Assembly (NCBI GenBank): GCA_945877525.1
Contig: CAMDVP010000097.1
Location: 1-10,233 of the forward strand
Direction of reading: 5' to 3'
Origin: an uncultured Clostridia bacterium
Lineage (GTDB): Bacteria > Bacillota > Clostridia > Christensenellales > Aristaeellaceae
Length of the DNA stretch: 10,233 nt
Of the stretch, positions 5,858-10,233 are shown piece after piece (position 1 is the stretch's first letter; each line of letters begins with the position of its first letter). The position numbers and the translations under genes were made by a program. The notes under the pieces are model-generated. The model saw only the letters and a program-made list of their open reading frames with translations, searched no databases and was not told where the DNA came from.

Positions 5858-5885
5858 ATTGTAGTCCATGGAAAGCCTTTGTCAA
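5858..5885 (-). promoter_or_regulatory. Sigma-A promoter of galM
   Basis: On the minus strand, TTGACA (5885-5880) and TACAAT (5863-5858) are 16 bp apart. The -35 is perfect and the -10 is a 5/6 match. The -35 begins 3 nt after the nitroreductase stop codon. The spacer contains the 8-bp palindrome TCCATGGA (5865-5872), whose relevance is unknown. This promoter lets galM be expressed separately from the upstream operon. Confidence 0.8.
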
Positions 5886-5888
5886 GGG

Positions 5889-6635
5889 TCAACGCAGCGC
5901 CGCCCATGCGGAGGGCTCGCGCCGCCCGTCGCCCAGGCGCCAGGTGTGGGGCGATGTCAGCGCCAGTTCCGCGTGACACAGGGCGATGCCCAGCTCCAGC
6001 CGGGAGCGGTCAGGTACGTCAATGACGAAGCGATTCTTTTCCAGGCTCATGATCCAAGGCTGCAGGTTCATGGCCGACGGGGCGATCTGTACTGCCTGCG
6101 CAGCCTGGCGCACTTCCTCCGGCCATAGCCCCGTATCGCCCTTGCAAAGCCTGTCGAGGGACTTGCGCCGCCGGGTTTCCGCGGCGCCCTTTCGCTCCGG
6201 CACGCCCACGGCAATCACCGCCAGCAGGGCCTCATCCGGTTTCAGCGGCAAAGCCAGCTGCTTTTTCCGGTAGCTGCCGCTGACCCAGCAGGTGCCGAGC
6301 CCCATGGCCGTGGCCTCCAGGCAGAAAGCCTCGCCCAGGATGCCCGCATGCACTCTTCCCTCCAGCAGGGCAATGGACGCAGCCACCGCCGCGATGGCTC
6401 CACAGCCCGTGATCCGTCCCATGCCCAGCAGCGTTCCTGAAAACAGGCCCTCCGGCACAGCGGCGAAGATCAGCCGCGCCCCGGGCAGCTCATACCTTCC
6501 GGCGGCATAGCCGAGAGCCGCCCAATCCCCCTGGGACGGCGTTCCCGCGAAAGCCCTGCAGGACTGTCGCCTGGGGATGGCTGCGCAGAGCCGCTCCCGC
6601 TGGGCAGGGCTGAATAGCGCTTCAAGCCTGGTCAT
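5889..6635 (-). CDS. TM1586-type nitroreductase-family protein (FMN-binding)
   Basis: The 248-residue product fits the putative nitroreductase TM1586 family (PF14512), in which two nitroreductase-like halves are joined in one chain and bind FMN. Visible features are an N-terminal PRRQSCRAF motif (21-29), the usual arginine-rich FMN phosphate contact, LLGMGRITGCGAIAAV (69-84), GEAFCLEATAMGLGTCWVSG (101-120, typical of the first half) and APSAMNLQPW (175-184), the conserved opening of the second half. The oxidised substrate is unknown. The ATG at 6635 is chosen because AAGGAGG lies 6 nt upstream; an upstream in-frame ATG at 6695 lacks such a site and would add 20 residues overlapping sir2 more deeply. 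With the chosen start the gene overlaps the end of sir2 by 14 nt, so translation is probably coupled. Confidence 0.85.
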   Translation of the reverse strand: MTRLEALFSPAQRERLCAAIPRRQSCRAFAGTPSQGDWAALGYAAGRYELPGARLIFAAVPEGLFSGTLLGMGRITGCGAIAAVAASIALLEGRVHAGILGEAFCLEATAMGLGTCWVSGSYRKKQLALPLKPDEALLAVIAVGVPERKGAAETRRRKSLDRLCKGDTGLWPEEVRQAAQAVQIAPSAMNLQPWIMSLEKNRFVIDVPDRSRLELGIALCHAELALTSPHTWRLGDGRREPSAWAALR

Positions 6636-7365
6636 GCGCGCCTCCTTCCGGCGGGGTGACCCGAATACGGGACAGCACCTCGCCCACCTTGTCATGCAGG
6701 ATCATTGTAGCCAGGTCGTCCATGGGCGTGGCGTCGCGGTTGATCAGCACCAGGTCATCCCCGCGAAAATAACGGATCAGCCCCGCGGCGGGATACACCG
6801 TCAGGCTGGTGCCGGCCACAATCAGCGTGTCCGCCGTCCGCAGCGCGTGGATGGCCTTCGCCAGAATCTCCTCGTCCAGCCCCTCCTCATACAGCACCAC
6901 GTCGGGCTTGACGCGCCCGCCGCAGGCGCACAGGGGCACGGGTCGCGGGTCGTCCCGGATGAACTCGGGGGTATAGCCTTTCCCGCAGGTCATGCAGTGG
7001 TTGCGCCAGATGCTGCCGTGCAATTCCAGCACGTTCCGGCTGCCGGCCTTCTGGTGAAGCCCGTCGATGTTCTGGGTAATCACCGCCTGCAGCCGTCCGG
7101 CGCGCTCCAGCTCGGCCAGCTTGAGATGCGCGGCATTGGGCCTGGCGGAAAGCGGCAGCATCTTCTGCCGGTAGAAGCGGAAGAAACCCTCGGGGTTCCG
7201 CAGAAAATAGCTGTGGCTGAGGATGGTTTCGGGGGGCTCGTCATACTGCTGATGATACAGCCCGTCCACACTGCGAAAATCCGGGATGCCCGACTCGGTG
7301 CTGACCCCGGCGCCGCCGAAGAACACCATGCGGCGGCTTTTGTCCATGATGCGCTGCAGCTCCAT
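6622..7365 (-). CDS. NAD-dependent protein deacylase, Sir2 family
   Basis: Sirtuins remove acetyl or other acyl groups from lysines using NAD+, giving nicotinamide and O-acyl-ADP-ribose. The 247-residue length fits bacterial CobB-type enzymes. Motifs are complete: GGAGVSTESGIPDFRS (17-32, NAD binding), TQNIDGLHQKAG (97-108), catalytic His116 in ELHGS, zinc ligands Cys124, Cys127, Cys146 and Cys148 (C-x2-C and C-x-C), GTSLTVYPAAGL, and INRDATPMD near the C-terminus for the nucleotide. All catalytic and metal residues are present, so it should be active. The gene starts 13 nt after the M32 stop codon with GGGAGGGCGAGGG as the ribosome binding site. Substrates may be acylated metabolic enzymes, which is an inference. 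Confidence 0.95.
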   Translation of the reverse strand: MELQRIMDKSRRMVFFGGAGVSTESGIPDFRSVDGLYHQQYDEPPETILSHSYFLRNPEGFFRFYRQKMLPLSARPNAAHLKLAELERAGRLQAVITQNIDGLHQKAGSRNVLELHGSIWRNHCMTCGKGYTPEFIRDDPRPVPLCACGGRVKPDVVLYEEGLDEEILAKAIHALRTADTLIVAGTSLTVYPAAGLIRYFRGDDLVLINRDATPMDDLATMILHDKVGEVLSRIRVTPPEGGAHDQA

Positions 7366-7378
7366 CCCTCGCCCTCCC

Positions 7379-8878
7379 TTACAGGTGATACAGCTCCGTG
7401 AACTTCTTTGTCAGATAGTCTGTGTAGAAGGACGGGTCAAAGGGCGCGCCCAGGGCGTTTTCCAGCAGCTGGGCCGGGGTCAGCATGCGGCCGTGGCGGT
7501 GGATTTTTTCCCGCAGCCAGGCGGTAACAGGGGCCAAATCGCCCTTCTCCACATGGGACCATACATCCACATCCTTTTCCATGGCCCGCAGCATCTGCGC
7601 GCCATAGGCGCTGCCCAGGGCATAGCTCGGGAAGTAGCCGAAGGAGCCGCCGCTCCAGTGGCTGTCCTGCAGGATGCCCTCCCGGTCGCAGGGAACATCC
7701 ACGCCCAGGTACTTCCTGTACATGCTGTTCCACAGCCCGGGCAGCTCGCTGACCTTCGCCTCTCCGCTCATCATCAGCTTTTCCATCTCATAGCGGATCA
7801 TCACATGAGCGGCATAGGTCAGCTCGTCTGCCTCGGTGCGGATCAGGGAAGGCTCAGCCTTGTTCACGGCGGCGTACAGCTCCTCGGCGGTCACATCGCT
7901 CATCTGCTCGGGGAAGGTTTCCCGCATCACCGGGTACAGCGCCCGGCAGAAGGGCAGGCTGCGGCCGATGATGTTTTCATAAAAGCGGCTCTGGCTTTCA
8001 TGGATGCCCATGGTGGAGCCCTCACCCAGGCAGGTGAACTGCAGCTCGTCCCCGGTACCCAGCTCGTACAGGGCATGGCCGCCTTCGTGAATCACGCTGT
8101 ACATGCTGGACGCCACGTCCCGCTCGTAGTAATGGGTGGTGATGCGCACATCCCACTTGTTGTAGCCGTCGGTGAAGGGATGCTCCGTTTCCGCAATGGC
8201 GCAGCACGCCCGGTCGATACCCAGCATGTCCATCAGCCGCAGGGAGAAGGTCCGCTGCAGCTCGATGGGATACACCCGGTGCAGAAAATCCGTGCGGGGC
8301 GCGGGACGATGGCCGATTTCCCGAATAACCGGGGTCAGCTTCTCCCGCAGCATGGCAAAGAAGGGGTCCAGCGTCGTCATGGACGCACCCTTCTCGTAAT
8401 TGTCCAGCATCACGTCATAGGCAGGCTTCTTGTCGTCCTTATAAGCGGCAAAGCGGCGCTGACAGTCCATCAGCTTTTCCAGGTAGGGCGCGAACATGGG
8501 ATAATCGCTCTTCTCCTTGGCCTCGTGCCACACCGCGTCCGCCTCGGTGACAAGGGTTTGATAGGCCACATACTCCTCCATGGGAATGCGGGTCATATCG
8601 TCATAGTCCTCCCGGAGCAGTTCGGCACGGCGGAACTGGGCGGGCGTGCAGCCGTCCCGGTTATCCAGGATGGTGCGGAGCATTTCGTCCACCTCGTCGT
8701 TCACCAGCAGCCGATAGGTCACACCCCCCAGCACACCGAAGGTCTTGCCCCGGCCCAGGGCCGAGCGCCTGGGCGCTGCCGTGGCGCCGTCCAGGGACAG
8801 AACGCCCATGGCATGGCGGTATGCCTGCATGGTTTCCTCCAGGGTGTCCAGCTTGCTGAGCGCTGTTTTCAGATCCAT
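7379..8878 (-). CDS. M32 family metallocarboxypeptidase (carboxypeptidase Taq type)
   Basis: This cytoplasmic zinc enzyme removes C-terminal amino acids from peptides. At 499 residues it has the standard length. The zinc site is intact: HEGGH at 264-268 (HExxH, Glu265 catalytic) and the third ligand Glu294 in GIHESQSRFYE (291-301). The conserved DVRITTHYYERD segment (243-254) precedes it. The N-terminal SLDGATAAPRRSA (28-40) is a variant of the usual WDQ-T-MP motif. I associate that variant with clostridial members. No signal peptide is seen. The start at 8878 follows AGGAAGG by 6 nt. The gene sits 22 nt behind the MATE gene and 13 nt before sir2, in a common operon. It may recycle peptides for amino acid use. 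Confidence 0.94.
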   Translation of the reverse strand: MDLKTALSKLDTLEETMQAYRHAMGVLSLDGATAAPRRSALGRGKTFGVLGGVTYRLLVNDEVDEMLRTILDNRDGCTPAQFRRAELLREDYDDMTRIPMEEYVAYQTLVTEADAVWHEAKEKSDYPMFAPYLEKLMDCQRRFAAYKDDKKPAYDVMLDNYEKGASMTTLDPFFAMLREKLTPVIREIGHRPAPRTDFLHRVYPIELQRTFSLRLMDMLGIDRACCAIAETEHPFTDGYNKWDVRITTHYYERDVASSMYSVIHEGGHALYELGTGDELQFTCLGEGSTMGIHESQSRFYENIIGRSLPFCRALYPVMRETFPEQMSDVTAEELYAAVNKAEPSLIRTEADELTYAAHVMIRYEMEKLMMSGEAKVSELPGLWNSMYRKYLGVDVPCDREGILQDSHWSGGSFGYFPSYALGSAYGAQMLRAMEKDVDVWSHVEKGDLAPVTAWLREKIHRHGRMLTPAQLLENALGAPFDPSFYTDYLTKKFTELYHL

Positions 8879-8900
8879 GGCAATCCTTCCTCTCCGGCGC

Positions 8901-10233
8901 TTACATCGCGCCTCGCATGTCCTCCGGCAGGCGCTTGCGCCACTTGCCCATGCGATACACCGCCACGGACATCAGCATGCCTGCAATCCAGGTAATCAGC
9001 AGCGACGCGAAGATCGCGTCCGGGTGACCGTTGGGCCACTGGGCGGAGCGGGTCATATAGGCCATCAGATAGGCCAGGGGCATGCGGATAATCACCGTAT
9101 TGATGATGCTGATCCACATGGGCGCAACGGTTTCTCCCGCGCCGCGCATCACGCCCTGCAGCACCTGCGTTACCGCAAAGCACAGATAGCCAAACGCCAG
9201 CCACTGCAATCCCCGCTGGCCTATTTCCAGCACCTCGGGGGTGTTGGTGAACATGCCGATCAGCTGATGCCCGAACAGGAGAATGCACAGCACCAGCACC
9301 GCCGCCACGGACAGGGCCAGCACCAGCATGTCCCGCGTGCCCCTATGGATACGCTCAGGCTGGCGCGCGCCTACGTTCTGCCCCACAAAGGTGGTGGCCG
9401 CCGTGCCGAAGGTGAAGTTGGGCATCATGGCAAAGCCGTCCACACGCATGACCGCTACACTGGCAGCCATCACCGCCGTACCCAGGGAATTGGTCAGCCC
9501 CTGCACCACAATGGCAGACAGGGAGAAAATCGCCTGGGTCACACCCGCGGGCACGCCAAGGCCGCAGAGCTTGCGGGTCAGCTGGCCATTCAGGTACAGG
9601 GAGCGTCGGGTCACCGTCACCACATTCCGCATCCGCCCCAGGCGGATCAGACACAGGATGCCGGAAATGCCCTGAGCGATGATGGTGGCCCACGCCACGC
9701 CCGCCACCCCCAGGCCGAAGTTCTTCACAAACACGATGTCCAGCACGATATTCATCAGACAGGACAGCAGCAGATACAAAAGCGGAAACACGCTGTCCCC
9801 CATGCCGCGCAGCACGCCGGAAAGAATGTTGTACAGCGCGCAGCCCACCATGCCCAGGAACAGAATCTGCAGATACGCCACCGCCCCGGGCTCCACCTCC
9901 GGCGGCGGATTCACCAGACGGATCAGCGCGGGCGAGGCAAAGTAGCCCACCACCATCATAAACACGCCGCACATGATCGTCAGCGAAATGGTATTGCCCA
10001 CCACAAGGCTCAGGTTCTCCTTGTCCTTCGCGCCGAAAAACTGGGAGGTCAGGATGGTGGCTCCGGTGGATACGCCCATGAACAGCACCAGCAGCAGGTT
10101 CAGGATAGGGCCGGAAGTGCCCACGGCCGCCAGGGCCGCGTCGCCCACATACTGCCCGACGATGATGGAGTCCACTGTGTTGTACAGCTGCTGAGCCAGG
10201 TTGCCGATCAGCAGCGGAATGGAAAACCGGATC
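8901..10233 (-). CDS. MATE family efflux transporter (5' end beyond the window)
   Basis: Of this integral membrane antiporter, 443 residues are visible; the N-terminus lies past 10233. The frame stays open to the edge, beginning RFSIPLLIGNLAQQLYNTVD, a typical MATE first helix. Next come GQYVGDAALAAVG, the conserved STGATILTSQFFGAKD loop, and, in the second half, the mirrored block VGQNVGARQPERIHRGTRDM, which shows the two-lobe MATE architecture. About 12 hydrophobic segments can be counted. Such proteins export cationic drugs, toxins or metabolites using Na+ or H+ gradients; the substrate cannot be predicted. An internal ATG at 10175 would delete part of helix 1 and is not the real start. 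It is the most upstream visible gene of the right-hand operon, whose promoter must lie outside. Confidence 0.93.
   Translation of the reverse strand, partial: IRFSIPLLIGNLAQQLYNTVDSIIVGQYVGDAALAAVGTSGPILNLLLVLFMGVSTGATILTSQFFGAKDKENLSLVVGNTISLTIMCGVFMMVVGYFASPALIRLVNPPPEVEPGAVAYLQILFLGMVGCALYNILSGVLRGMGDSVFPLLYLLLSCLMNIVLDIVFVKNFGLGVAGVAWATIIAQGISGILCLIRLGRMRNVVTVTRRSLYLNGQLTRKLCGLGVPAGVTQAIFSLSAIVVQGLTNSLGTAVMAASVAVMRVDGFAMMPNFTFGTAATTFVGQNVGARQPERIHRGTRDMLVLALSVAAVLVLCILLFGHQLIGMFTNTPEVLEIGQRGLQWLAFGYLCFAVTQVLQGVMRGAGETVAPMWISIINTVIIRMPLAYLMAYMTRSAQWPNGHPDAIFASLLITWIAGMLMSVAVYRMGKWRKRLPEDMRGAM

Noticed and set aside
4863..5864. A 333-codon plus-strand open frame opposite galM
   Set aside because: galM has all catalytic residues on the other strand. 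This frame is its Val/His/Gly-rich shadow and lacks a supported start.
4729..5872. CCATGG-centred palindromes at 4729-4738 and 5865-5872, similar to the core at 3622-3633
   Set aside because: Only CCATGG is shared and the flanking bases differ (TTCCATGGAA and TCCATGGA versus ATACCATGGTAT). One is in a terminator loop, so a common regulator is not supported.
7286..8995. A 569-codon plus-strand open frame opposite the M32 gene
   Set aside because: It is a shadow of the M32 carboxypeptidase, whose HEGGH site and ribosome binding site are clear. It also runs across the sir2 and MATE ends.

Overview
The window is GC-rich and gene-dense. It looks like chromosomal DNA of a Gram-positive anaerobe, probably a gut Clostridia lineage such as Christensenellales or Oscillospirales. 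Supporting signs are strong AAGGAGG-type ribosome binding sites, near-consensus sigma-A promoters, a clostridial-type M32 carboxypeptidase N-terminus, a CofE-like protein of the kind found in Firmicutes that lack F420, and a solute-binding protein with an A-L-P-A-L-A signal peptide end. The lineage is an inference. No rRNA, tRNA, CRISPR array, transposase or phage gene was seen.

Left part (1-3550). A minus-strand gene (26-745) encodes only the C-terminal beta-sandwich part of a GH31 glycosidase, without the catalytic barrel. Divergent from it is a three-gene plus-strand operon (856-3512) for a NitT/TauT-type ABC importer: ATPase, permease (4-nt overlap) and secreted substrate-binding protein. 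It ends in a rho-independent terminator. No biosynthetic gene beside it reveals the ligand.

Middle part (3551-4757). A single-gene unit (3663-4409) encodes a coenzyme F420-0:gamma-glutamyl-ligase-like protein. It has its own near-perfect sigma-A promoter, an almost perfect 22-bp inverted repeat over the -10/start-site region that looks like an operator, and its own terminator. A 300-base intergenic stretch follows, packed with nested palindromes, which looks like a dispersed repeat element. It is closed by the strong terminator of the convergent genes.

Right part (4758-10233). Five minus-strand genes read leftwards: a MATE efflux protein (5' end outside the window), an M32 carboxypeptidase, a Sir2 deacetylase, a TM1586-type nitroreductase and galactose mutarotase. 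The first four are tightly packed (22-nt gap, 13-nt gap, 14-nt overlap) and are probably one operon. galM has an additional strong promoter just after the nitroreductase stop codon.

Most of the window is ordinary metabolism and transport. The items most worth a second look are the operator-controlled CofE-like gene, the barrel-less GH31 protein, and the palindrome-rich intergenic element at about 4500-4682.
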